The notes below the pieces were generated by a model that saw only the letters and a list, made by a program, of their open reading frames with translations, did no database searches and was not told where the DNA came from. This document shows, piece by piece, positions 8,097 through 17,134 of a stretch of DNA of 40,986 nt. The translations under genes were made by a program, and so were the position numbers. Every line of letters starts with the position of its first letter. Position 1 is the first letter of the stretch. The stretch is from Acidobacteriota bacterium (lineage in GTDB: Bacteria; Acidobacteriota; Terriglobia; Acidiferrales; UBA7541), in contig QHZC01000053.1 of NCBI GenBank assembly GCA_003224515.1, forward strand, positions 1 to 40,986, in the 5' to 3' direction.

Positions 8097-9713
8097 TCAG
8101 CTTCCAGTGAGCGCAGAGACGGCTCCTTGTCCAGCGCTTGCGGGCTTCGCTCCCATAGGGCCACTGATTGAAGGCACGGGGATAAATGGCTTGGTCGATC
8201 TGCTCCGTGGAAATATTTCTCGCATGAGTCCTGCAACGAGCCGAAGTGGATCGCAGCCTCGATGAAAAAGAATGACCGCAGACAGGTACAGCGCGCCGAA
8301 CAACGCCGAAGTACTCACAATGCGAACAAACGCCGCCCTTGGTCCGTAGGACGCGTAAAGCGCGCCCGCTTCTCTGACAATTAACCCGGATGCGCAGCCT
8401 GCTAGCAGAGAAGCGAGAACATACTTCCAGACCGCGGCGATAACGGGGAAAACCCCAAGACGCAGGGGTTTTGCCGCGTACCAGAACGCCGGGATGGTAA
8501 GCAACCAAAAAGACGCTGTCCAAGCTAGGGCGACTCCTGCGGGGCCCCAATGCAGGCCCAGGATAAACAGCAGGCCCGTAAAGACGAACTCCACGACGCT
8601 CCAACGGAACCAGCGGTCCGCCCTGCCAATGGAGAGATGGATCCAGCCATGGGTGGTGTAGAGAAGCATAATGCCAATTCCAGGCCCAAAGAACGCGAAG
8701 ATCCGACCCGACTCTTCCCATCGTGGTCCGAGCAAAAGCCGAATTATATCCTTGCCGACTAGCGTGAGATCTGCCCCTACTCCCATGCCCACGAAGGCCA
8801 TAACACCCAGAGTGCTCAGAAGATATCGTCTGTACTGAACGGAGTCCCGCCTGAACTGACTCAGGGCCGAGACGGCGACGGCTGTAAGCGGTGAGACAAG
8901 TTGGCTCACTGAAAGAGCGAACAGATCGTATGCCTTCTTGTAGACACCGAGTGCCTGCGCATTGAAACGCCATCCCACCAGGAGGTTGTCCGTGTTCCGC
9001 GCAAAGTAGTTCACACTGAATTGCCCGTAAACGTGCATTGCGAACCGCACCACCGAAGCCGTGCCAGGCACGCGCCGCGGTGGGCGCGGGACCCATCGAC
9101 AAAGCTCCCAAGCCCCTATTGATGTAATCAGTGGCAGCGCGAGCACGCCCGCCACAAGGGCCCAGTATTTCCATCCTGCCCAGGCGAGGAAAATCGATAC
9201 GGTTACGGAAACAGCGCGGGCGAGTATGTCATTGGCAGAGACGACAGAGAAACGCATAGCTCGCTTGAGGAGGGCTAAATGTAAAACCGAAGTGCTGGTA
9301 ATGAAAATCGTGGGCGAAATGCCGAAGGTAACGCTGGCCACGCGCGCATCGCGGTAGAACCAAGCGAGTAAAGAGCCCGCAGCCGCAAATCCGATGGTGA
9401 GAACTACACCTGCAGCCAGGTTGATCCAGAACAGGTTACTGGCTATTGCATCATCAATCCGTTCCAGCTGGATGACGGCCTCGGTAAACCCGTTCACCCC
9501 GAAGTTCATAAGAAGCAGGCTGAAAGTGGTGACCATGGTCACGACCCCGAAATCGCCAGGGGTGAGAAGTCGGGCTAAGACCACGGTGGCAATGATCTGG
9601 ACGGTGAGCGCCAGGCCTTGGCCAAACACCGTAACTGCGGCGCCTCGGACGGCGAGACGGCGCACTCCCTCTGAGCTGGGTCGGAACGCTCCGGTTGCAT
9701 CGAAGGGCTTCAA
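8097..9713 (-). CDS. Wzx-type polysaccharide flippase (MOP superfamily)
   Basis: The 538-residue product is very hydrophobic, with about a dozen membrane segments beginning at GAAVTVFGQGLALTVQIIAT, and it has the N-terminal pattern of polysaccharide transporters (RGAAVTVFGQGLALTVQ, then LLTPGDFGVVTMV). The family moves undecaprenyl-linked oligosaccharide units across the inner membrane. The start is a TTG whose bases overlap the stop codon of the upstream polymerase gene (TTGA), implying translational coupling. No ATG in frame leaves the first membrane segment intact. Its pairing with the adjacent Wzy-like gene supports a Wzx/Wzy-dependent assembly pathway. About 40 residues of polar C-terminal tail follow the last membrane segment. 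Confidence 0.85.
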   Translation of the reverse strand: MKPFDATGAFRPSSEGVRRLAVRGAAVTVFGQGLALTVQIIATVVLARLLTPGDFGVVTMVTTFSLLLMNFGVNGFTEAVIQLERIDDAIASNLFWINLAAGVVLTIGFAAAGSLLAWFYRDARVASVTFGISPTIFITSTSVLHLALLKRAMRFSVVSANDILARAVSVTVSIFLAWAGWKYWALVAGVLALPLITSIGAWELCRWVPRPPRRVPGTASVVRFAMHVYGQFSVNYFARNTDNLLVGWRFNAQALGVYKKAYDLFALSVSQLVSPLTAVAVSALSQFRRDSVQYRRYLLSTLGVMAFVGMGVGADLTLVGKDIIRLLLGPRWEESGRIFAFFGPGIGIMLLYTTHGWIHLSIGRADRWFRWSVVEFVFTGLLFILGLHWGPAGVALAWTASFWLLTIPAFWYAAKPLRLGVFPVIAAVWKYVLASLLAGCASGLIVREAGALYASYGPRAAFVRIVSTSALFGALYLSAVILFHRGCDPLRLVAGLMREIFPRSRSTKPFIPVPSISGPMGAKPASAGQGAVSALTGS

Positions 9714-11140
9714 TGGGTCTCCCCATGTGAACCGAGATCGAACTCACGGTAGGGCGTTGCCCATTCACTCAAGTCTTCGCGCTGTTCGATGTTAAGCGCA
9801 GGTACCGCTTTCGGAACGGAAACGGCTGATGCAGCTATCGTCGCCAAGAGAAAGAAAATCCATACCGGGTGCATGATCCTAACAGCAGATTCGGTGAAGT
9901 TGTAGACCAACCCTGCGAAGAAATATCCCAACCAGAGCCCGCCTTCCTCCGGATTCTGGCGAACCGCGCCGAAGACCTTTCGGTAGCCCGTCAGCAGAAT
10001 GAGGGCGAGCAAAACGATCCCTATCCACCCCAAGTTGATGTACACCTCGATATAGCCGTTATGAGCTTCGTTTGGGTGCCACCAGTAGAGGCTCCAGAGA
10101 TAGTTCAGTCGGGGTGGGAGCCAGAAACTTTCAAAGCCGGCACCTAAGAATGAGTTGGGGGTCATCGCGAGTACCCGATTCCATAGTTCGGTCCGGCCGG
10201 TGAGCGTTGGATCCCTCCCTATGCTCTCCAGGAGGTCACTCCCCACATCGAGAAACAACGAAACATAGGAAACGGATATCATCGCCGCTACCACGGCGTG
10301 CAAGACCCAGAGCCTTCGAGTTAATGCTTGAAAGTTTGTGGTCACAGCCAGGGTGCTTGCCATCACGAAACAACCCAGCGCGGTGGCGGTATGCGCCCTC
10401 CAGAACAGCCAAGCTACCATAGTGAGAATGATGCCGTGAGCCGTCAGAATTCTCAGTCGATGCGTTTCTTCTCGATCTCGAAGTGCCAGGCAAAAGCGCC
10501 ATACCGATCCGAGACCGAAGAGCAGGCAGATGCCTCCCAGTTCGTTTTTACTCGTTGCTACCCCCCTGACGTAAGCTGTGGCTCCTCCCCACGCGCTCCA
10601 TCCCAGCCCCAACGCGGGGTAATACTTGGCCAACAGGATGGATGCAGGTATGAGCACAAACCCTACCCGGGCCAGGAGCCTCTTGAGCGCAGCAGAAGGG
10701 TCCTCGTCTGTTAGAACAATCAGCACCATCGCTAGGTCGCCCAATGCTTTGATCCACCGTTTAAACGTCACGTCGGGGTAGTCGGCCCAGAGTATGCTTG
10801 CACCGCAGTAAAGAAGAAAGAGAACAATCGCTGGGTTCGCTGACAGGAGCCTTCCGGCCTTCCAACCTCTCCTAGCGAGCACAATCAGACTCAACGCGAC
10901 AAGAGATGAAAAGACAAGCCGCTCAAATGGGCTGCCTTTCAGCATCTCCTGGGCTGACGAGGCTTCGACGATAGTCACCCCAAACACCGCCGCTAGACTC
11001 GCCATTCGCGACGCGCCGAGTAAGAGCCACACCACGGGAATCCAGAGCGCTAAGGAAGTCCTAGACCTCCGGTCCCAATCAAGCGCGAAAAGCCCCAGGA
11101 TTCCAAGGGCGCAGACGATCGTGGCGAGATAGGAGCCCAT
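9710..11140 (-). CDS. O-antigen polymerase/ligase family membrane protein (Wzy-like)
   Basis: The 476-residue product has around ten or more membrane segments and, between two of them, the motif WHPNEAHNGYIEVYINLGWIG. That matches the HN-x-Y-x-E signature of the Wzy_C/O-antigen ligase family. Proteins of this family either polymerise repeat units in the periplasm or ligate finished O-antigen to lipid A, and sequence alone does not separate the two roles. The location next to the flippase favours a polymerase. Its end overlaps the flippase start by four bases. The ATG at 11140 has only a weak purine-rich region upstream (GAGGCG). Immediately upstream lies the truncated end of a decayed repeat protein gene. 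Confidence 0.8.
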   Translation of the reverse strand: MGSYLATIVCALGILGLFALDWDRRSRTSLALWIPVVWLLLGASRMASLAAVFGVTIVEASSAQEMLKGSPFERLVFSSLVALSLIVLARRGWKAGRLLSANPAIVLFLLYCGASILWADYPDVTFKRWIKALGDLAMVLIVLTDEDPSAALKRLLARVGFVLIPASILLAKYYPALGLGWSAWGGATAYVRGVATSKNELGGICLLFGLGSVWRFCLALRDREETHRLRILTAHGIILTMVAWLFWRAHTATALGCFVMASTLAVTTNFQALTRRLWVLHAVVAAMISVSYVSLFLDVGSDLLESIGRDPTLTGRTELWNRVLAMTPNSFLGAGFESFWLPPRLNYLWSLYWWHPNEAHNGYIEVYINLGWIGIVLLALILLTGYRKVFGAVRQNPEEGGLWLGYFFAGLVYNFTESAVRIMHPVWIFFLLATIAASAVSVPKAVPALNIEQREDLSEWATPYREFDLGSHGETH

Positions 11141-11900
11141 TTACCCACGCCTCGCAAGTCTTTCTCGTGGACTCACGGCTACACAACCCCTGCGAGAAGG
11201 CATGGGTGTGCCGTCAGTATGACGGTAGTGCCACCTACGTAGGAGGCCAAGCAGCTGCACCCGCAGTTGATACCTGGCGGACTCGAGGTGACTGTGCCGG
11301 AGGCCAGGAGGTCCGACGTCTTGCTGACCGGCAGCACGAACATCTGCAAGTTGAAGCTGGCGGTGATAGATTTCGCCGCATCCATCGTCGCGGTACAAGT
11401 TGCGCCGGAAGCTGCGTCGCATCCGCCCCAGTCAGCAAACTCGGATCCCGTCGCGGCTTGCGCCGTTAGGGTCACTACCGTGCCCTTCGAGTACGGGGCC
11501 GTGCACCTACTGTTCGCAATTGATGCCTGGCGGACTCGAGGTGACTGTGCCGCTGCTATTACCTGTCTCGCTTACCTTGAGGGTCACCCGCGTCTTCGTT
11601 TCGTTTAACTTCGATAGAGGTATTATTAATTAGGATACTAACGTTATTGGAAATAGGGCCGACGAGAGCTGAATCTGGCAGGCCATCTCCGTTGAAATCC
11701 CCCACGGCGAGGGACCGCGGGAGATTGCCAGCGCCGAAGAAGATCACTGCGGGCCCGAACGTCCCGTCGCCATTACCCTGCAAGACTGAAACATCGTCGC
11801 CCGCGACCGTGGCTAGATCCAACTTGCCATCGCCGTTGAAGTCTCCAACCCCTAAGAAACTAAAGCCGTTGATGCCCTCACCCGAGTTCTGCGCGGCCTG

Positions 11901-12073
11901 GAACGTTCCATCGCCGTTGCCTAGCATCACGAAGACATTGCCGAAACGGTAGTCAAAGACTGCCAAGTCCAGTTGGCCATCGCCGTTGAAATCACCGACT
12001 GCTCGGATACTGGGGAGCGAGTCGGTCGAGTAGCTGACTGCAGAGGTCCGCGTAGAGAAGGTCCCATCTGCGT
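11901..12073. repeat. 173-bp perfect direct repeat, copy 1
   Basis: Identical base for base to 12508-12680 (offset 607). It spans more than one FG-GAP unit. Because 607 is not a multiple of three, the two copies are in different frames relative to each other, and the gene changes frame just beyond the copy-1 boundary. Confidence 0.95.
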
Positions 12074-12507
12074 CTTCCTGGATTGCAGGAAGGCGTGCAA
12101 CTCCCTGTGGTAGTGATTGCCAAGTCTAGTTTGCCATCGCTGTTGAAATCTCCCGTAGCCACAGATAGAGGAGAGTAATCAGTCGCGTAGACCGGCGTAT
12201 CCGCGAACGTTCCATCACCGTTGCCCAATAGCACGGATACCATGCCGGACAAAGAATCTTCAGTCACGATATCCAGCTTGGCATCTCCATCAAAGTCGCC
12301 CACGGCCATGGGAGAAGAAAAGCTGCCGACAATATAGTAATTCGTAGCTGCCTGGAAGGTCCCATCACCATTACCTAACATGACGGCGACACCGCAAGCA
12401 TCACAATCTCCCGTCAAGGCAAGGTCCAGCTTGCCATCACCATTGAAGTCGACCGCAGCGGCGGGTGCAAAGTATTGGCCCACAAGCGTGCTGACCAGCG
12501 TCCGGTA

Positions 12508-12680
12508 GAACGTTCCATCGCCGTTGCCTAGCATCACGAAGACATTGCCGAAACGGTAGTCAAAGACTGCCAAGTCCAGTTGGCCATCGCCGTTGAAATC
12601 ACCGACTGCTCGGATACTGGGGAGCGAGTCGGTCGAGTAGCTGACTGCAGAGGTCCGCGTAGAGAAGGTCCCATCTGCGT
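12508..12680. repeat. 173-bp perfect direct repeat, copy 2
   Basis: Second copy of the segment at 11901-12073. Flanking bases diverge at once on both sides (preceding base g in copy 1 and a in copy 2; following bases cttcct against taccca). The other FG-GAP units of the gene are only loosely similar, which marks this duplication as recent or as gene conversion. Confidence 0.95.
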
Positions 12681-13055
12681 TACCCAGGAATGCTTGAACA
12701 ACAGTTGGTGTACCTGAGTCCGTGACTGCTAAGTCCATCCTGCCGTCGCCATTGAAGTCGCCCACGGGTACTCCTAAGACGGACAAGTGGCCGCTGCCGG
12801 CAACGAGATCCTGAGCCGGCTGAAATGTTCCATCGCCGTTGCCCAGGAGCACCTGAACACTGGCGCCGCTGGTGAGTTCGTTTCCACGATTAACCACTGT
12901 CAGTCCGGTTTGCCATCGCCATTGAAGTCCCCTACGGCCACAAAATACAAAATAAGGATACTGGCCCGTGCTTTTTGTTTTCAATGACTCAGCGGTTTCT
13001 GGCTCCGCCTGTGCCACTTGTGCCACTGATCCGAGGCGATAGGTTCACGGAAGGT

Positions 13056-14936
13056 TCAGCTATTTTGTAGTGCACGCTCAGCTGCTACCCAGGGCATTGT
13101 CGCAGGAAATGCTGAGTGATCGGGATCGAGGAAAAGGCGCTGGGTGAGTTCCAACGTGAGGAGTTGGTGGATCTCGTTTGTGAAGTTCCGGTCTCCTTTG
13201 AGATGAGCCCGCACTATGGCTTCCACTTTGTTAGGTTCGAGATAAGGCCGGGAAAGCGTTCGCGGGTCTAAGAGAATTTCCTGAACGTAGCCAGAGAGTT
13301 GATCTCGGTACCAGATCCGGAAATGGGAGAACTTGTGCCAGCCAAGAAAGGGTCGTTCAAGATGGAACGGGGAAAACAGATGATCGATACGTGCCAACCA
13401 CTGAGGCATACCGGAATCGTAGGCATATTCCGCTTTGAAAGTGAACCGAAAGAAACGTCGCGATGCTGCCGCAACGAGTCTTCCCTGACTTCCGCCCAAG
13501 CCGAGGTCTGTCGCAATCTTCCCGAGATCTACATCTCCGTCGGAGATCAACCGCAGGCAAACATCGTTGTTCACGAAAGCAGACTCCGGCGCGCGAAAGA
13601 CGGTCCGGACAAAGTCGTTGTCGAGATAAGGAGTCCGGATGGAGAGCTGCGTTTGTTCCAGCGCAAGGAGCCCGTAATGGTGCCATGGAGCTTGCTGAAA
13701 CACCGCAAACGATAGTGGGTGAGTTCGAAGGGAGGAGTAGGTTGTTTCGGCCTGCCGTACATGGAAGAGTAATTCGGGGCGAAACAAGCCCGGCAAAGGC
13801 TTCTTGGGCTTGAATGCGCGGGTTCGGCGTAGCACCTCCCCACCATAATTTCCTGTCATCCTCACAGGAGCGATGTCGCGAGCCCGCTCGTTGAGGTATA
13901 GATCCGCGGAGTGATTCACCGCCAGGCATCCATCGGTGAGGTACACGGCACGCTCCGCGTAGTGAGGAAAGCGCGAGAGGAACTCTTCCCCGAGCGGGAT
14001 CACGTGGTGAACCTGACCGCAAGCGCGGGCAACTTTCCGGGCCACGACTACGTCCCGACAGTCACGGAACACTCCCCCGAAAGAGTAGCAAGGCAAAGTC
14101 CCGGCAGGAGATTTCCACCACGCCATGATCATGCGAGTGTCCAGTCCCCCGGTTAAGGACATCCCAATCGGCTCCCCACCATTGAAATACCGAGGCAAGT
14201 TCCGCGAGAAGACCCTGCGGAGTTCTTCGTAGTAGGATTCAGGCTCTAACGCAGGTTGGCTCTCCCACCGCTGCGGTTCGAAGTAGCTGTCTTTTCGCAC
14301 CACCGAGCCATGCCGAAAGGCCCAGGCCGACGCAGGCGGTAAGACGTGGACATCCTTGAAGAGCGTCCGGTTCTGCAAGGTGCAGCCGCAAGTAACGAAC
14401 TCGCCTAGCCCCCGATCGTCAAGCCTGCGGAGTTCGACGCGAGCCGCGAGGATCGCCTTGGCTTCCGCGGCGAAATAAAATGCCTCCTTGGATTGGTGAT
14501 AGTAGAGCCGATGCATTCCGTAGCGGTCGTTGAAAACAGTCGTCTCTCGGCGCGTCCGGTCGACCAAGAGACCCTGAAAGCGCCCATTCAGGCCAGCCGG
14601 ATAAGAAGGGTCCTCTTCATAGAGGTGAACCAGGTAGGAAGATGGTTTGGTCTCGAGCTCATGACCCTGCTCCTTCAGACGGCGAGGCGTCCCCGCCTCG
14701 GGGTACTCCTCTCCAGAAAAGACCAAAATAACATCTCCTCGCTCATTACGGAGCGGCATTCCGTCAGCGAAGGAATTCTTCCGAACAATCCACCCTACAT
14801 ACACTCCCAGGGATTCTTCAATCCAAGTGCCGGTCTCGTAGAAGGGCTCATGGCGAAGGGCCTCGATCATGCGAAGCAGTTGCGGTTTAGCCCACTCACT
14901 GGGCATGTTGGTGATGAGACCGACGAGTCCAGGCAT
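13056..14936 (-). CDS. Asparagine-synthetase-like amidotransferase lacking the N-terminal Cys
   Basis: The 626-residue product has the two-domain layout and length of AsnB-type enzymes. The N-terminal glutaminase-like domain shows NGRFQGLLVDR, FNDRYGMHRLYYH and FYFAAEAKAIL (residues about 117-163). The C-terminal synthetase domain has an ATP-pyrophosphatase loop, SLTGGLDTR (260-268), in place of the usual SGG-x-DS. True AsnB proteins start Met-Cys, and this Cys is the glutaminase nucleophile. Here the protein starts Met-Pro (MPGLVGLI), so glutamine hydrolysis should be impossible. It may use free ammonia or another amine, or have a different acyl-transfer role. AsnB homologues are frequent in exopolysaccharide loci, where they may amidate uronic acids or amino-acid substituents. 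It lies 9 bases downstream of a FemAB-like acyltransferase gene and is probably co-transcribed with it. Confidence 0.8.
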   Translation of the reverse strand: MPGLVGLITNMPSEWAKPQLLRMIEALRHEPFYETGTWIEESLGVYVGWIVRKNSFADGMPLRNERGDVILVFSGEEYPEAGTPRRLKEQGHELETKPSSYLVHLYEEDPSYPAGLNGRFQGLLVDRTRRETTVFNDRYGMHRLYYHQSKEAFYFAAEAKAILAARVELRRLDDRGLGEFVTCGCTLQNRTLFKDVHVLPPASAWAFRHGSVVRKDSYFEPQRWESQPALEPESYYEELRRVFSRNLPRYFNGGEPIGMSLTGGLDTRMIMAWWKSPAGTLPCYSFGGVFRDCRDVVVARKVARACGQVHHVIPLGEEFLSRFPHYAERAVYLTDGCLAVNHSADLYLNERARDIAPVRMTGNYGGEVLRRTRAFKPKKPLPGLFRPELLFHVRQAETTYSSLRTHPLSFAVFQQAPWHHYGLLALEQTQLSIRTPYLDNDFVRTVFRAPESAFVNNDVCLRLISDGDVDLGKIATDLGLGGSQGRLVAAASRRFFRFTFKAEYAYDSGMPQWLARIDHLFSPFHLERPFLGWHKFSHFRIWYRDQLSGYVQEILLDPRTLSRPYLEPNKVEAIVRAHLKGDRNFTNEIHQLLTLELTQRLFLDPDHSAFPATMPWVAAERALQNS

Positions 14937-14945
14937 TTGTTTTCG

Positions 14946-15842
14946 CTAAGGCGCTTGCGTCGCCGACAGGAGCTTGCGGTTGTACCAGGCACTGCGAAGG
15001 TCGCGAAGCCTGCAGGCTATAGATTCCGGGAGGCGGTCTACAAGCCTGTGATGCAGACCAAGTCGGAGCGCGATCCACCCGATCGCAGTCAGAGGAACAT
15101 AGTAGCGAGGCAGATCGACGCGCTGGAAGCCATTTATTTCTTTGAAGGTTGTGAGACTGTCCCGCTTTCTGTGGGCATAAGTAAAATTCTGATAGGCGAG
15201 ATATCGAATGCCTCGTTCGGCACACAAGCGCACCGATTCTGCGATCAGCGCATTCGTCGGAGCCTTGTCCCTATGCTTAACCATCGAAACGATGTTCATC
15301 AGGTTTGCATGTATTCGGTTTTCGTCGGTTACCAGTTTCACAAAACCAATCAACTCTTGGCCCAGGAATGCCCCGATGAAGAAACTGCGGTCGAGAAATG
15401 TCGCCTCCTCCGCGCGGACGGTTTGGATATCCTTGCCATAATGGGCATTCGGCTTACCTTGACGCACAGGGCTTTCGTTGTAGACCTCCCAGATTCCCTC
15501 AACGAGCGAGTCGTCGAAAGGCACCTCACGAATGGTTATGCCTTTTTTCGCCGCCTGTCGGGCCCTATTCCGAGGGGTCGAGAGGATCTGGCGGTTCCAC
15601 CACTGGTCAAAAGTCGATACGGGCAAGACTGCCAGATTGTCCCACTCCATATAGTAGGAATATTTCGGTGAGCTTTCCGGCATGATCTGCATGAAGGTGA
15701 AAAGATCGATCCGCACATCGCTTTTAGCCAAGTGATTCAAGACGAGCTCCGGATCGCCGAGGGGCTCGTATTTATCGAGCTCGGGACCAGCAATCCGGAC
15801 CAGTCGGCCCCAAACCTTAATATTTTTGCCGCAGACTTTCAT
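14946..15842 (-). CDS. GNAT/FemAB-like acyltransferase
   Basis: The 298-residue product resembles the FemAB-related/GNAT acetyltransferase fold. It has an N-terminal half with a Trp-rich FDQWWNRQI segment and RARQAAKKGITIREVPFDD, then a GNAT-like core with FFIGAFLGQELIGFVKLV and the NALIAESVRLCAERGIRYLAY helix-strand region. Such proteins transfer acyl groups or amino acids from CoA or aminoacyl-tRNA to amine groups, and they recur in polysaccharide loci. The pairing with the following AsnB-like gene (9-base gap) suggests they act on the same substituent. The 160 bases upstream may hold a promoter or terminator, including a T6 tract in transcript sense near 15965. I recognise the fold but not the substrate. 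It ends in a short basic tail. Confidence 0.65.
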   Translation of the reverse strand: MKVCGKNIKVWGRLVRIAGPELDKYEPLGDPELVLNHLAKSDVRIDLFTFMQIMPESSPKYSYYMEWDNLAVLPVSTFDQWWNRQILSTPRNRARQAAKKGITIREVPFDDSLVEGIWEVYNESPVRQGKPNAHYGKDIQTVRAEEATFLDRSFFIGAFLGQELIGFVKLVTDENRIHANLMNIVSMVKHRDKAPTNALIAESVRLCAERGIRYLAYQNFTYAHRKRDSLTTFKEINGFQRVDLPRYYVPLTAIGWIALRLGLHHRLVDRLPESIACRLRDLRSAWYNRKLLSATQAP

Positions 15843-16002
15843 ACGCTTGCCGGTTTTGCTCGCTAGTTTTTCGACAGTACGGGGTCGAGCAAGGCACTAT
15901 AGGGCAATTGGCTTCAGTGAGCTAAGAGACGCTGGCTAGCGGGCGATACAGTTGCTCGCAAAAAAGCTAAGAGGCGACTGCAGCTAAAATCGTGTTCCTG
16001 CT

Positions 16003-17133
16003 TCAACCGGTCAAAGCAGCATCGCAGGAGATGGAGTCCTGCATGCCCAGTTGTCGACGTTTGACATCGAGTTGAACAAAGATGTCATCCATGATTGTTG
16101 CAGTGAGAAGAATCTCTCTGTATGGAATGGGCACTTCGGTGTCCTCTTTGATCGAGCGGTAGAAGGAGTCGATCAAGTACTTCATGCCGGACTTCATATG
16201 AAAGTCCATCCGAAGGAACGTACCCATGTTCGTCAGAATATTTCCGAGATACTGTTTCGCAAGTACCGCCGGGGGAATGAATTTCTCGGCGTAGCTTGTG
16301 AAGCTTTTCCCGCGAAGTTTTATGAGTGTCTCCTGATCCTGATCAAGGATAAGGGCGGTTTTCGGGCCATAGATTCGAAATTGATGGAGCGCCGGACGCA
16401 TCTGCGAAGAGAAGGTGAAATAGGCTGTACTGCCATGCTCTTCAGAAATGATGACTCTGAGCTCGTCGACGATTTCGGATTCTCCTAGGCTTTTAAGGAA
16501 CGGGCTGGTAAACCCGTACGCGATTACCTCAGGCGACTCAGTAACAAGGAACTCTGAGATTCTGGCAAGGCCGTGGGCGATGATATTCTGTGAGAGTTGT
16601 CCCGGGAGCTTGCGAACCCAGTGGTTTTTGTCGCCAAGAAGCGCTTTGACATAGACGGACTCCCCGAGTTCGTAGCAGAAATAACTCTCCATGTGGACTG
16701 GCCCACCACCGAGAAAGCCGTTCCGCACAACAGTCCGCATGCGTCGTGCTACATGGCTGAATTGTTCGTCGTGCCCTACGGTTACCTTTAGAGCTCTTTG
16801 GTTCGCGAGCGCGATGAGTTTTCTGGCCTCGCCAGCGTTCAGTGTAAAAGGCTTCTCCACATAGGCGTGGCATCCCGCTTCCAAGCACAGTTTGGCTATC
16901 TCGAAGTGACTCTGCGGCGGAGTCGTGATGTGAACGACGTCCGGCCTGGCCTCGGTCAAGAGTTCGGTCAAATCGACAAAATATCGTTTGATTGGGAATC
17001 GCTCGTATAGCTGGCGCGCCAAAAGTGGTTCCCGGTCGCACACCCCGACGATTTCGCAGTCCGGGATTCTCTGAATCTGCGATGCGTGCGAATCTGCAAT
17101 CTTTCCGCATCCGACAATCGCGACCTTGAGCAC
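16003..17133 (-). CDS. Gfo/Idh/MocA-family sugar oxidoreductase
   Basis: The 376-residue product starts with an NAD(P)-binding Rossmann fold (VAIVGCGKIADSHA, residues 4-16) and has the family's EKPF motif (93-96), whose Lys takes part in catalysis. Family length is normal. These enzymes oxidise or reduce hydroxyl groups of sugars or nucleotide sugars. In this locus it probably tailors a sugar precursor, but the substrate is not visible. It starts one base after the stop of the SDR gene upstream, so the two are surely co-transcribed and may be translationally coupled. It is distinct from the second MocA-type domain fused to an acetyltransferase at 24.5-26.2 kb. Confidence 0.85.
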   Translation of the reverse strand: MLKVAIVGCGKIADSHASQIQRIPDCEIVGVCDREPLLARQLYERFPIKRYFVDLTELLTEARPDVVHITTPPQSHFEIAKLCLEAGCHAYVEKPFTLNAGEARKLIALANQRALKVTVGHDEQFSHVARRMRTVVRNGFLGGGPVHMESYFCYELGESVYVKALLGDKNHWVRKLPGQLSQNIIAHGLARISEFLVTESPEVIAYGFTSPFLKSLGESEIVDELRVIISEEHGSTAYFTFSSQMRPALHQFRIYGPKTALILDQDQETLIKLRGKSFTSYAEKFIPPAVLAKQYLGNILTNMGTFLRMDFHMKSGMKYLIDSFYRSIKEDTEVPIPYREILLTATIMDDIFVQLDVKRRQLGMQDSISCDAALTG

Positions 17134-17134
17134 C

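Larger units (their letters stand above)
11179..13026 (-). pseudogene. FG-GAP/VCBS repeat surface protein, multiply frameshifted
   Basis: Reading right to left, the sequence encodes successive FG-GAP/VCBS repeats (GDFNGDGKLDLA ... VMLGNGDGTF units), a beta-propeller type module of secreted proteins, followed by one complete and one cut-off 'SGTVTSSPPGINC ... TLTA' repeat. The frame breaks several times. Two compensating shifts occur near 12945 and 12911 (the AVGDFNGDGKPD repeat is readable only in another frame). A shift near 12075-12110 lies beside a duplicated segment. Another lies near 11600, and another with a stop near 11520. There is no signal peptide: the frame begins MAQVAQAEPETAES just 30 bases after the previous gene. 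The last repeat stops at CLLAGVV, where the paralogue at the right edge of the window continues. So both ends are truncated. Sequencing error could explain single shifts but hardly all of them. Intact homologues are exported cell-surface proteins. Confidence 0.8.

Noticed and set aside
8086..9174. Long frame of 362 codons on the same strand as the flippase gene
   Set aside because: It lies inside the flippase gene in another frame, and its translation has no domain-like pattern, while the flippase frame gives a typical membrane protein.
11559..13026. Regularly spaced repeats that could suggest a CRISPR array or tandem satellite
   Set aside because: The repeats are diverged coding units (GDFNGDGK / LGNGDGTF) of an FG-GAP protein and not identical short repeats with unique spacers.
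14493..15671. Plus-strand frame of nearly 400 codons
   Set aside because: It spans the junction of two well-supported minus-strand genes (AsnB-like and FemAB-like) and encodes no recognisable motif.
15955..15975. Intrinsic terminator after the Gfo/Idh/MocA gene
   Set aside because: There is a T6 tract in transcript sense, but no stable stem directly before it.
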